From: Lysinibacillus macroides
GTDB lineage: Bacteria > Bacillota > Bacilli > Bacillales_A > Planococcaceae
DNA: 64,000 bases
Assembly: GCF_001281525.1 (NCBI RefSeq)
Contig: NZ_LGCI01000010.1
Location: forward strand, 920,869 to 984,868
Direction: 5' to 3'
Each line of letters opens with the position of its first letter. Within the stretch, counting starts at the first letter, position 1. Positions 49,535 to 60,004 of this stretch are shown here, in pieces. The notes beneath the pieces are model-generated. The model saw nothing but the letters and a program-made list of their open reading frames with translations, searched no databases and was not told the origin of the DNA. The position numbers were made by a program, and so were the translations under genes.

Positions 49535-50422
49535 GTGGATAAGAAATCAGTTGTAAAAATAGAAGACCTTTATCCAGTGGGGAAAATATCTATAAAGGAA
49601 GCTGTGTCATTTTTAAATGTTCAAAAAAACAACTACTCTATGTTAATAAAGAAATATCCAACACCTGAATACCTTGACTTAAAATTACCAAAAGGAATTA
49701 TAGATGTGAAGGTTGTTGCTCACGCTTATGAAAGATGGCATCAAAGAGTCGGTCCACCTACTACAGAAGATCTACTCACAAATGTATTTCGAGTAGCTAT
49801 TTTAATAAACCCTAATCGTATTCGGGTTTTGACTCGGAATTTGGCCATTTTAGATAACGATATTGTTTTCTCCTTTGAATTTGAGGACTCAATTTTAAAA
49901 ATAACTACATTTTTTGGTAGAACTTCTTTAAAACCTTTATTGTTAAATGTTGATGCATTAAGAAGATACAATTCGCAGTATAAAGAAGAAGTAGATTTGC
50001 ACGTTGAAAGGTGTGTAATGACAAAACAAATACCCCCCATTGCACCTAGCACTGTAATAAAATTCGAAGATTCAGAAAATAAATCTCACCTATTTTTTTA
50101 TATTAAAAGTAAAGATAGTAATCGAAACCAAAATAGAAACTTTTTTTATCATTTAATTAAAAATAGTGAGGAGGTTGAGAGTTCAGATGATATTGTGGGG
50201 GAATATACCGTAAAAAAAATTGATATGCTACACCCTAGCCATCATAAATTATCTGGAATACAACTACATGTATTAGGTTTATTAGGAAATATTAGATTTT
50301 TACTGAAATACATCTCTACAGTAGATCCAGACCGACTAGACAAACTGCATGATACACACTCCAGATCAGCTATTAGACGTTTTGCTGGAAATAAAAATTG
50401 GAATTATTTAAAGAAAATATAA
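49535..50422 (+). CDS. Hypothetical protein (295 aa)
   Basis: GTG start at 49535 (AAGGA eleven bases upstream). Residues about 14-40 resemble an HTH (KISIKEAVSFLNVQKNNYSM). The segment VVAHAYERWHQRVG is a compact helix with conserved-looking Arg/His/Trp. AT-rich and unlike the flanking housekeeping genes, which suggests transfer. The group II intron's 3' end lies 25 nt beyond its stop. No family recognised. Confidence 0.6.
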   Translation: MDKKSVVKIEDLYPVGKISIKEAVSFLNVQKNNYSMLIKKYPTPEYLDLKLPKGIIDVKVVAHAYERWHQRVGPPTTEDLLTNVFRVAILINPNRIRVLTRNLAILDNDIVFSFEFEDSILKITTFFGRTSLKPLLLNVDALRRYNSQYKEEVDLHVERCVMTKQIPPIAPSTVIKFEDSENKSHLFFYIKSKDSNRNQNRNFFYHLIKNSEEVESSDDIVGEYTVKKIDMLHPSHHKLSGIQLHVLGLLGNIRFLLKYISTVDPDRLDKLHDTHSRSAIRRFAGNKNWNYLKKI

Positions 50423-50447
50423 CATTTTAGAATGGCATCGTAGCCTA

Positions 50448-52301
50448 ATCGAGTAGAGGGAGAATAGTTTAACTATCTTCGCCCCTCTCACACCACCGTA
50501 CGTACGGTTCCGTATACGGCGGTTCAATTTATATTACAGTGTGTACTTTTAGATAATGTTCTAAAGCAGAGGGAAGCCCCCTCTGCTTTAGTCTTTTGTT
50601 TGAGATGGCTCTTTGGACAACTTTGGATAATCCTATAAATCGGTAACCTTTTCGACAGTAGGTTAATCCTTTTGCTTCTTCCTCCGGAATCCCTAGCTGA
50701 ATAAGCGACTTAATTTGTTTCTTCGCTACCTTCCATTGCTTCCAGATAATCACTCTCGTTCTGGAGCGAAGTTTCTTGTCTATCTCAATCATTGCTTTTT
50801 TCATATTTGAGATTCTAAAGTAATTAACCCACCCTAGTATAACTTGTTTTAGTTTTAGGATTCGGTGATCCAACGAAACACTCCAATTTCGCTTTGTTAA
50901 TTTTCGAAGCTTTCTTTGAAATTTTTGTATGGATGTGAAATGGGGTTTTGCTTGGTATTTCTTATTCTTACAGTCGTAATAGTATCCAAACCCCAAGAAT
51001 TTCAAATCTTTTGGACGAGAGATTTTACTCTTTTCTACATTGACGAGTAACCCCAATTTATTTTCAATAAATCTCACGATGGATTCCATTACTCGATTCG
51101 CTGCTTTCTCACTCTTCACAAAGATGAGGGCGTCATCTGCGTATCTCACGAATTGAAGTCCTCTACTTTCCAGCTCCTTATCCAGTTCGTTTAACATAAT
51201 ATTACTCAATAGTGGACTAAGGTTTCCTCCTTGCGGAGTCCCGACTGGTGTTTCTTCATATTTTCCTTTCACCATGACCCCACTGACTAAGTATTTCCTG
51301 ATTAACGAAATCACATCACCATCATCAATTGTAGTGGATATAATTCGCATCAGTTTATCATGATGAACTGTGTCGAAGAATCTTTCGAGGTCAATATCTA
51401 CGACCCAATCGTTTCCGTCATTCAGAAATTCCAAGCTTTTTATCATAGCCATCTCACAGCTTCTTTTTGGTCTAAAGCCGTAACTGAATTCACTGAACTG
51501 CTTTTCAAATATCGGGCTGAGTACTTGATGAATGGCTTGTTGAACGACTCTATCCACTACTGTTGGTATGCCCAATTTACGCATCTTGCCATTTTCTTTT
51601 GGGATTTCCACTCGTAAGGCAGCTTGTGGTTGGTATTTTCTTGTTCTGATGCGCTGACATAGTTCATCCTTGTTCTCTCTCAGATATTGTTTCAGTTCAT
51701 CAACCGTGATTCCATCGACACCACTTGCCCCCTTGTTTCTATAAACACGCAAGTAGGCATTATTCATGTTTTGATTACTTAGAATTTTTTCTAAAAGCTC
51801 CACACTCGTTTCTCCTTTCCTCTCACGTAGTAAGTGATAGCTCCATTTTGGTTAGCCTTTGAGATACGCTCATACGTTCACCATTAACACATTCGGAGTT
51901 GGTCACTTACGCATTCGTGGCGTTGAAACACTATAAATTGTTCAGCCCTTCATGAATGGCTTCATTACTATGGCTTCTGCTGACTTCTTGCGGCTAACCT
52001 TTTTCGACTGTACTTCTGTACATCCACAAGACCTCCCAGGGTAAGACACCTATCTTTCCTCTTTTACTCGCCTGATTTACCCTACAAAGTTACGCACATC
52101 TTTTGGACTTTGACTTGTATTGGAGCCTTATCCCTTTGTAGAGCCTTGGTATCAGATTTCTGTTCGTCGAGCCAAGATTTTATTCCACGCTTCCTCCAGC
52201 CCTTCCCTCACGATAAGTACCTTGCGCTTCCTTAGTGGTTGGTCGATGTGTACCCCCACAGCGGACTTTCACCACCTAGATAGTTGCCATGCCTGGCACA
52301 C
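50448..52301 (-). mobile_element. Group II intron, bacterial class C (about 1.85 kb)
   Basis: The 5' end GTGTGCC (52301) and 3' end about CTACTCGAT (50448) bracket a ribozyme with the encoded RT in domain IV. Domain V-like sequence lies after the RT (50479-50525: GAACCGCCGTATACGG.. and CCGTACGTACGG). It sits directly downstream of the tyrS terminator stem (52307-52339) in the same orientation, the known insertion preference of class C introns. Ends are predicted from consensus, not tested. Confidence 0.85.
50529..51803 (-). CDS. ltrA: Group II intron reverse transcriptase/maturase (424 aa)
   Basis: RT domains with GASGVDGITVDELKQYL (RT-0/1), FSYGFRPKRSCEMAM, VVDIDLERFFDTVHHDKL and catalytic YADD (FVRYADDALIFVKS), followed by a maturase X domain (about residues 300-400: ILGWVNYFRISNMKKAM). 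No DNA endonuclease domain, as usual for class C. Intact, so the intron may be mobile. Confidence 0.92.
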   Translation of the reverse strand: MELLEKILSNQNMNNAYLRVYRNKGASGVDGITVDELKQYLRENKDELCQRIRTRKYQPQAALRVEIPKENGKMRKLGIPTVVDRVVQQAIHQVLSPIFEKQFSEFSYGFRPKRSCEMAMIKSLEFLNDGNDWVVDIDLERFFDTVHHDKLMRIISTTIDDGDVISLIRKYLVSGVMVKGKYEETPVGTPQGGNLSPLLSNIMLNELDKELESRGLQFVRYADDALIFVKSEKAANRVMESIVRFIENKLGLLVNVEKSKISRPKDLKFLGFGYYYDCKNKKYQAKPHFTSIQKFQRKLRKLTKRNWSVSLDHRILKLKQVILGWVNYFRISNMKKAMIEIDKKLRSRTRVIIWKQWKVAKKQIKSLIQLGIPEEEAKGLTYCRKGYRFIGLSKVVQRAISNKRLKQRGLPSALEHYLKVHTVI

Positions 52302-52306
52302 AATAC

Positions 52307-52339
52307 AAAGGAATCGAGATTGAAGCTCTCGATTCCTTT
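52307..52339 (-). terminator. tyrS terminator, group II intron insertion target
   Basis: A perfect 13-bp stem AAAGGAATCGAGA/TCTCGATTCCTTT with loop GCTTCAA lies 20 nt after the tyrS stop. On the minus strand the intron begins 5 nt after the stem (GTATT then GTGTG), which interrupts the original T-rich tract. Confidence 0.85.
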
Positions 52340-52359
52340 TGTCTACAGTCTGTTAGTAT

Positions 52360-53658
<1,299 letters not shown>

Positions 53659-53682
53659 TTACGTGTAAGGACATATTTAGAT

Positions 53683-53930
53683 AAAAAAAGTCCCTACACG
53701 CAAAATTGCATGCAGGGACGTTAAGTTACAAACTAACGCGGTACCACCCGGCTTGAAGATGTCATCCACCTTCCACTTCGTTCAATCGCCTTTATCGCAG
53801 GCGCGCACGTCTAAGCTCCAAGCACGTAATTCGTCTCTACATTATGACCAGTTTTCACCAACCACTGGCTCTCTAAACAGGGAATATAGATACTACTGCA
53901 AGCTCTTCCTCACCAGAAAACTATAAACAT
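53683..53930 (-). promoter_or_regulatory. Tyr T-box riboswitch with terminator
   Basis: The T-box sequence GGGTGGTACCGCG (minus strand, 53737-53749) precedes a terminator stem (GTCCCTGCATGC/GCGTGTAGGGAC, 53690-53719) with T7. Stem I carries AGAGAG, and a candidate Tyr specifier TAC lies at 53828-53826 in GAATTACG. Uncharged tRNA-Tyr should promote readthrough into tyrS. Confidence 0.93.
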
Positions 53931-53931
53931 T

Positions 53932-53959
53932 ATTCTATACGAATCTTTTTCAAAGTCAA
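53932..53959 (-). promoter_or_regulatory. tyrS leader promoter
   Basis: TTGACT-N16-TAGAAT on the minus strand, immediately upstream of the T-box leader. Confidence 0.65.
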
Positions 53960-54022
53960 TAACTTATGTTCCTACTAAAACAATATGTGCTATAATAAAC
54001 AAGATTTTAGGAGGTCGATACA

Positions 54023-57013
54023 TTGAAAGCTAAGATTCAACAAATCAATGCAAAAATCGATGAATTACTGGCACGAACATGGATGAAGAGATTACGTATT
54101 TCAGGTAGTGTTGCCTGGAACTTATTTTTACTATTTTTAGTCTTTGCATTGGTTGGTACTGTATTTGTCGGTTCAGTTGGTGCTGGTTATTTTGCTTCTC
54201 TTGTAAAAGATGAGCCATTGCGTTCAAAAGCAGAGCTGCGAAATCAAATTTTTAGCTATGAAGAAACCAGTGAAATTTATTTTGCCAATGATATTTATAT
54301 TGGGAAATTACGGACAGATTTAGATCGTCGTGAAACTTCACTTAACAATGTTGCGCCAGACGTTATCAATGCTGTTCTTGCAACAGAGGATGAATATTTT
54401 CGCGAGCATACTGGCATCGTACCAAAAGCGGTTATCCGCGGATTATTACAAGATGTCACAAACTCTGCTACACAGACAGGTGGCTCTACCCTAACACAAC
54501 AGCTTATTAAAAACCAAGTGTTAACAAATGAAGTATCCTATGAACGTAAAGCGAAGGAAATTTTACTTGCGATGCGTTTAGAGCATTTTATGACAAAGGA
54601 AGAAATATTAGAGGCTTACTTAAATATTATTCCCTATGGTCGTAACTCATCAGGTCGAAATATCGCAGGGATTGAAACAGCTGCTGAAGGGATTTTTGGC
54701 ATCAAAGCAAAAGAGCTATCACTTCCCCAGGCAGCGTATATAGCTGGGATTCCGCAGGCTCCATTTGCCTATACACCGTTTACCAATACAGGTGAGCTAA
54801 AAAGCGAGAAAGCTTTACAACCAGGTATTGATCGTATGAAAACAGTGCTTTATCGTATGAAAGAAGCTGGTTATATTAATGATGCACAATATCAAGAAGC
54901 GCTCGACTACGATATTACTGCCGATTTCCGCGGACCTGAAATGCGCGCGGAGGATCGTTATCCATGGCTTACATACGAGCTTGAAAATCGCGCCAAAGAT
55001 ATTATTGCGGAAAAGCTAGCACAAGAAGATGGCATTGATGCAGAGCGTTTGAAATCAGAAAAAAAATTAAGAGATAAATATACAATTTTAGCTGATCGTG
55101 ATGTTCGCTCAAAGGGCTACCGAATTTATTCAACGATTAATAAAGATATGTATGATGCAATGCAAAAAGCTGCGCAAAACTTCCAATATTACGGTCATAC
55201 GTATACTGGAAAAGGGAAGGACCCTGTAACTGGTGAAGAAATTGATATCGAAATGCCTGTACAGGTAGGTAGTATTTTAATTGAAAACACAACAGGTCGG
55301 ATTTTAAGCTTTGTAGGTGGACGAGACTTTAAAACAACACAAGTAAACCATGCCACACAAGCTTATCGCTCGAATGGTTCTACAATGAAGCCATTGCTTG
55401 TTTATGCACCAGCGATTGAATATGGCGTTATCGGTGCAGGTAGCCCATTAGTTGACGTAAAATTCTCCATCGGCTCATGGAGTCCAAGTAACTATATTAC
55501 AAGTGATGAACGCGGGATTATTCCTGCGCGTGAGGCTTTAGCAGACTCTCAAAATATCTCAGCATTACGTTTATACAATGATATTTTAAATAGACGTCCT
55601 GCCGATCTATTAGTCAAAATGGGCTTCAGCAAATTACATCCTGATGATTTCACCAACCTTGCAACAGGTATTGGTGCTTTACATGAAGGTGTAACTGTTG
55701 AAGAAAATACGAATGCCTTTGCAACCTTTGCAAATGGCGGACAGTTTGTTGATTCCTATATGATTGATCGAATTGAAGATCAAGATGGCAATATCATTTA
55801 TCAACATGAGGTAGCACCTACCCAAGTGTTTAGCCCAGAAACATCGTATATCATTACAGATATGCTACGTGATGTTTTAACACAAGGAACAGGTACACTT
55901 GCACGAAATTCATTGAAATTCTCTTCTGATTTCGCCGCAAAAACAGGGACTTCTCAAGAGTATAAAGATGTGTGGTTAGTAGGATATAATCCGAATATTT
56001 CTTTGGGCGTTTGGATGGGCTATGATCAGCCACGTACCTTGTATGCATTTAATAATACGTATTCACAGCCTAGCGTTCGGGTAAATCGACTATGGGCGAC
56101 GTTGATGAATGCCGTTTACGATGTGGACCCACAGTTTATTGATCCACAAACAAGCTTTAAGAGGCCACCAAATGTCGTGAGCGCTTCATTCTGTGGTATT
56201 TCGGGCTTAGCGCCTTCTGCAGCTTGCTCAAGTGCTGGTCTTGTGCGTTCAGACTTATTTAATGCAAAGGTCTTTGTACCATCAAAACCTGATGATAGCT
56301 TCGGTTCTGGAAGCGGCAGCGTTGTAACGATTAAAGGGAAAACCTATAACGCCCTATCAAATACGCCTGCTGAATTCACGAGATCAGGTGGCGTAGGGAT
56401 TAATCAAGCCTTTATTACACGAATGTTAGGAAGACTTGGCGGTAACCCTGCTAATTTATTACCAAAAAATTCATCATTATCGAACTCGTCTGTCTCAGCA
56501 GTGGATTTCCCAGCAGATAGCAGCCCACCAGCAACAGTGAGTGCTACGGTGAATGGCTCCACATTATCATGGTCAGGGTCATCTAATGATGTGGTCGGCT
56601 ACCGTATTTACAATGTTACCAATGGTGGCAGAAGCTTAGTTACATCTGTGCTTGAATCAACACAAAGCATTACTGTTGCTAGCGGACAAGCCTATGTTGT
56701 TGTCGCTGTCGATATTACAGGCTTAACATCTGCCCAATCCAATGTTGTTTCTACAGGTGGTAGTGAGAGCACCCCTGAGCCAGAGGAAAATGAAGAAGAA
56801 CAAGAGCCAGATCAAGAAACACCAACGACACCACCTGCTGAAGGGAATGACAATGGTACTGAGGAGAATGGCAACGGTTCTACGAATGGCAATGGGTCTA
56901 ATAGCAATGGGAACGGCAATAACAACGGGAATGGTGGCACAGCTAATCCTGGTGAGGGGTCAAACGGAGGAAATACCAGCCCCCCTCCTCCTACCAATAC
57001 ACCAACTCAATAA
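54023..57013 (+). CDS. Class A penicillin-binding protein, PBP1A-like (996 aa)
   Basis: Bifunctional peptidoglycan synthase. A TTG start at 54023 has AGGAGG at good distance. One N-terminal transmembrane helix (about residues 25-50) precedes the GT51 glycosyltransferase (EDEYFREHTGIVPKA, QTGGSTLTQQLIKNQ) and the transpeptidase with SNGSTMKPLL (SxxK), ADSQNISALR (SxN) and AAKTGTSQEY (KTG). Then come a FN3-like module (about 840-915) and a Gly/Asn-rich tail, perhaps wall-spanning. Likely housekeeping, ponA-like. Confidence 0.93.
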   Translation: MKAKIQQINAKIDELLARTWMKRLRISGSVAWNLFLLFLVFALVGTVFVGSVGAGYFASLVKDEPLRSKAELRNQIFSYEETSEIYFANDIYIGKLRTDLDRRETSLNNVAPDVINAVLATEDEYFREHTGIVPKAVIRGLLQDVTNSATQTGGSTLTQQLIKNQVLTNEVSYERKAKEILLAMRLEHFMTKEEILEAYLNIIPYGRNSSGRNIAGIETAAEGIFGIKAKELSLPQAAYIAGIPQAPFAYTPFTNTGELKSEKALQPGIDRMKTVLYRMKEAGYINDAQYQEALDYDITADFRGPEMRAEDRYPWLTYELENRAKDIIAEKLAQEDGIDAERLKSEKKLRDKYTILADRDVRSKGYRIYSTINKDMYDAMQKAAQNFQYYGHTYTGKGKDPVTGEEIDIEMPVQVGSILIENTTGRILSFVGGRDFKTTQVNHATQAYRSNGSTMKPLLVYAPAIEYGVIGAGSPLVDVKFSIGSWSPSNYITSDERGIIPAREALADSQNISALRLYNDILNRRPADLLVKMGFSKLHPDDFTNLATGIGALHEGVTVEENTNAFATFANGGQFVDSYMIDRIEDQDGNIIYQHEVAPTQVFSPETSYIITDMLRDVLTQGTGTLARNSLKFSSDFAAKTGTSQEYKDVWLVGYNPNISLGVWMGYDQPRTLYAFNNTYSQPSVRVNRLWATLMNAVYDVDPQFIDPQTSFKRPPNVVSASFCGISGLAPSAACSSAGLVRSDLFNAKVFVPSKPDDSFGSGSGSVVTIKGKTYNALSNTPAEFTRSGGVGINQAFITRMLGRLGGNPANLLPKNSSLSNSSVSAVDFPADSSPPATVSATVNGSTLSWSGSSNDVVGYRIYNVTNGGRSLVTSVLESTQSITVASGQAYVVVAVDITGLTSAQSNVVSTGGSESTPEPEENEEEQEPDQETPTTPPAEGNDNGTEENGNGSTNGNGSNSNGNGNNNGNGGTANPGEGSNGGNTSPPPPTNTPTQ

Positions 57014-57017
57014 CAAC

Positions 57018-57063
57018 AAACCTGCTACATCTCATCTTTGATTTGTAGTAGGTTTATTTTTTT
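57018..57063 (+). terminator. Terminator of the PBP gene
   Basis: AAACCTGCTACA/TGTAGTAGGTTT stem (one G-U pair) followed by ATTTTTTT. Confidence 0.75.
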
Positions 57064-57106
57064 GTCATGATAGAGAGGACTACTATTTTAAAGAGGTGAG
57101 CACATC

Positions 57107-57988
57107 ATGAATATATTAGTTTTAGGAGGTACACGTTTTTTTGGTCAAAAGCTAGTGGAGCTTTGTCTTCAGGAGGGACATCATGTTACCATTTTAACGC
57201 GCGGCCAAACGAAGCATCTGTTCGGCACAAATATCAAGCAATTACTTGTTGATCGCAACGATGGCGAAGCATTAGCACAGGCTCTTGCTCATACAGCATG
57301 GGATATCGTTTATGATAATATTTGTTATGCCCCAGATGAAGCACAGGTTATGTGCGAGGTATTAAAAGGAAAAACAAAAAAGCTTGTTTTTACTTCTACA
57401 CTATCAATCTATGAGGTGGATGGCAAAATCAAAAAGGAAGAAGACTTCGATCCATTCCATTATCCTATTCGTATGGGACAGCGTGAGGATTTTTCCTATG
57501 GAGAAGGAAAACGACTAGCAGAGGCTGTTTTATTTCAAACAGCTACCTTCCCTGTTGTTGCTGTACGCTTTCCAATTATTATGGGCGAGCATGATTATAC
57601 ACGTCGTTTGCATTTTCATATTGAGCGTATTTTACGGGGCCAGCCTATCACTGTCTCAAATATCCATGCTCGGATGAGCTATATGACAGATAAGGAAGCC
57701 GCTGCATTTTTATATTTTGCTGGGATGTATCCGATTGAAGGTCCTTACAATGCAACAGCAAATGGTACTATTTCATTAAAAGAATTAATCGCTCTTATTG
57801 AACAAGCAAGTGGCAAGCAGGCAAAAATCTCTCTTGTTGGCGGCGATCAGGCATCTCAATCACCTTATAACGTTCCTGCGCATTGGTATATGTCAAATAC
57901 AAAAGCCACCACAGCAGGATTTACATTTAGTGAGCTTCATGATTGGCTACCGAAATTAGTAACGACATTCGTAAAACAATTACAATAA
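57107..57988 (+). CDS. NAD-dependent epimerase/dehydratase (293 aa)
   Basis: Rossmann motif MNILVLGGTRFFGQKLVELC at the N-terminus, a Ser/Tyr/Lys-type active site region (STLSIYEVDG, then YGEGKRLAEAVL) of the extended SDR kind. Resembles sugar-nucleotide epimerase-like proteins found singly in Bacillales. RBS AGAGGTG precedes ATG 57107. Substrate unknown. Single-gene unit between two terminators. Confidence 0.82.
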   Translation: MNILVLGGTRFFGQKLVELCLQEGHHVTILTRGQTKHLFGTNIKQLLVDRNDGEALAQALAHTAWDIVYDNICYAPDEAQVMCEVLKGKTKKLVFTSTLSIYEVDGKIKKEEDFDPFHYPIRMGQREDFSYGEGKRLAEAVLFQTATFPVVAVRFPIIMGEHDYTRRLHFHIERILRGQPITVSNIHARMSYMTDKEAAAFLYFAGMYPIEGPYNATANGTISLKELIALIEQASGKQAKISLVGGDQASQSPYNVPAHWYMSNTKATTAGFTFSELHDWLPKLVTTFVKQLQ

Positions 57989-57997
57989 CGATTTAAA

Positions 57998-58038
57998 ACC
58001 CCAAGAATCCACTAAATGACCAGCAGATTCTTGGGATT
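57998..58038. terminator. Bidirectional terminator between epimerase gene and argD
   Basis: CCCAAGAATC/GATTCTTGGG stem with a 15-nt loop, with A-rich and T-rich flanks suited to both convergent genes. Confidence 0.7.
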
Positions 58039-58042
58039 TCTT

Positions 58043-59173
58043 TTAAAGTAAAATTGTCTTTAAAATAGCGATAGCTTTGTCGATCTCTTCCTTTGTTACT
58101 GTTAATGGTGGTAAGAGACGAATAACATTAGGTCCTGCTCCTACTAGTAATAGCCCCTTGTCCTCTGCTGCTGCAATATAAGATGCTACCTCTGTTGCAC
58201 CGCAGTCAATTCCTAATAATAAGCCCTGTCCTCGAACCGTATAACTAGAAGGTAAATGAGCTTTTAATTGCTCCACAAAATAGGCAGCTAGTTCTTGTAC
58301 TTGCTGTAAAAATGCTGGCTCAAAAACATGGCTTAACACAGCCTCTGCCACACTCATCGCAAGGGGATTACCACCAAATGTGGTACCATGTGTACCTGGG
58401 CTAAATGTCGCATAAAGTTCAGCCGTTCCTAGCATTGCCCCAACAGGGAAGCCCCCACCTAAGCCCTTTGCCAATGTGATAATATGTGGTTTTAATATGG
58501 TTTGCTCAAAGGCATAGCGTGTTCCTGTGCGTCCAATACCTGTTTGTACTTCATCAATAATTAATAAAATTCCCTTATCATTGCAGGCCTGCGCAATGGC
58601 AGCTGCGAATTCCGACGTCACACCATTAACGCCGCCCTCACCCTGAATCATCTCCAGCATAATAGCAGCTACAGAGTCATCAATAGCGGCTTCAAGTGCA
58701 GCAGCATCATTAAATGGCAAAATCGTAAATTTTTCAACAAGTGGTCCAAAGCCATTATGTATTTTGCCTTGACCTGTCGCAGACATTGCTCCAAACGTAC
58801 GACCATGGAATGATTTTTCAAACGTAATAATATGATGTTTTCCTGTATGCTTACGTGCTAATTTAATGGCAGCTTCATTTGCCTCCGTTCCGCTATTACA
58901 AAAAAATGCATGAGCAAAATGTGTCTCAGCTATTAATCGTTGGGCTACCTTTTCCTGACCAGGAATATCAAAAAGATTGGATGTATGCCAAAGCTTTTCA
59001 CTTTGCGCTTGCACTGCCTGCACAATGGCTGGATGTGCATGACCAAGACTTACCACAGCAATACCGCTCGTAAAATCTAAATATTGTTTCCCAGCAGAGT
59101 CCTCCACAATGGTTCCCTGCCCTTTCACAATCTGTGCGCGACGTTGCCCATAGTTTCCAAATAAAGCACTCAT
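58043..59173 (-). CDS. argD: Acetylornithine aminotransferase (376 aa)
   Basis: PLP enzyme forming N-acetylornithine. Signature elements: CNSGTEANEAAIKLARKHTG, IIDEVQTGIGRTGT and the PLP lysine region TLAKGLGGGFPVGAMLG. Length is standard. Last gene of the arginine cluster; 63 nt separate it from argB. A start codon at 59173 has no overlap with argB. Confidence 0.95.
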   Translation of the reverse strand: MSALFGNYGQRRAQIVKGQGTIVEDSAGKQYLDFTSGIAVVSLGHAHPAIVQAVQAQSEKLWHTSNLFDIPGQEKVAQRLIAETHFAHAFFCNSGTEANEAAIKLARKHTGKHHIITFEKSFHGRTFGAMSATGQGKIHNGFGPLVEKFTILPFNDAAALEAAIDDSVAAIMLEMIQGEGGVNGVTSEFAAAIAQACNDKGILLIIDEVQTGIGRTGTRYAFEQTILKPHIITLAKGLGGGFPVGAMLGTAELYATFSPGTHGTTFGGNPLAMSVAEAVLSHVFEPAFLQQVQELAAYFVEQLKAHLPSSYTVRGQGLLLGIDCGATEVASYIAAAEDKGLLLVGAGPNVIRLLPPLTVTKEEIDKAIAILKTILL

Positions 59174-59236
59174 CTTATCATCTCCACTATTATTGAAATG
59201 TTCTTCTTATGACACTATACTTTAAGGATGTAACCA

Positions 59237-60004
59237 TTATGAGGAGTAGCTTTTACTGGAAGCTACAATTGTTGTACCTATTAATGCTTCTCCCACAATT
59301 TGGACAGCAGGAATACCTGCATGTAAACAATCGAGAGCACCCTGTACTTTTGGGATCATCCCCCCATAGATATGCCCTTCTTCTATCCATTGTTCAATTA
59401 AGGCAGGTGTGGCTGTTGCTTGATACTCATCATCAATACGAATACCACTCACATCTGTTACTAGTAGTAAGCTATCTGCTCCTACAGCTAATGCGATTTC
59501 ACTTGCAACTGTATCTCCGTTAATATTTAATGCCTGCCCTTCTTCATGTGCACCAACACAAGCAATAACAGGGACAATCCCTGCATGTAAGAGCGCTTCA
59601 AGCAATGATGTGTTGATAGCTTGAACAGCGCCAACATAGCCATACGTATCTTTATCTAAAAAATCTGCGACCATTAGCTGACCATCAAAACCATTTAAGC
59701 CAATTGCTGCAATGCCAGCGCTCGTTAATTCATGAACTAATGCAGGATTCACTTTTCCTATTAATGTTGACTGGACAACTTCCATAGCTGCTTCATTTGT
59801 CACACGTATGCCATTTAACGTATGTGATGCAATGTCTCGAGCCGCCAGTTCACGATTAATAGCAGGACCGCCACCATGGGTAATAATAAGCTCTATACCG
59901 CTCTCTTGTAGCTTTTTAAAATTTTCAAAAAATGCTTCATTTAAGCCCGCGAGTGTACTGCCTCCAAGCTTGATGACCATACGTTTACGAGCGGTATGAT
60001 GCAT
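59237..60004 (-). CDS. argB: N-acetylglutamate kinase (about 255 aa)
   Basis: Amino acid kinase fold: RMVIKLGGSTL (ATP-binding Gly loop), THGGGPAINRELAA (substrate loop), ADSLLLVTDVSGI and GGMIPKVQGALDCL near the C-terminus. ATG 60004 or the upstream ATG 60022 could start it, both inside the end of argJ, which suggests translational coupling. Phosphorylates N-acetylglutamate. Confidence 0.92.
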   Translation of the reverse strand: MHHTARKRMVIKLGGSTLAGLNEAFFENFKKLQESGIELIITHGGGPAINRELAARDIASHTLNGIRVTNEAAMEVVQSTLIGKVNPALVHELTSAGIAAIGLNGFDGQLMVADFLDKDTYGYVGAVQAINTSLLEALLHAGIVPVIACVGAHEEGQALNINGDTVASEIALAVGADSLLLVTDVSGIRIDDEYQATATPALIEQWIEEGHIYGGMIPKVQGALDCLHAGIPAVQIVGEALIGTTIVASSKSYSS

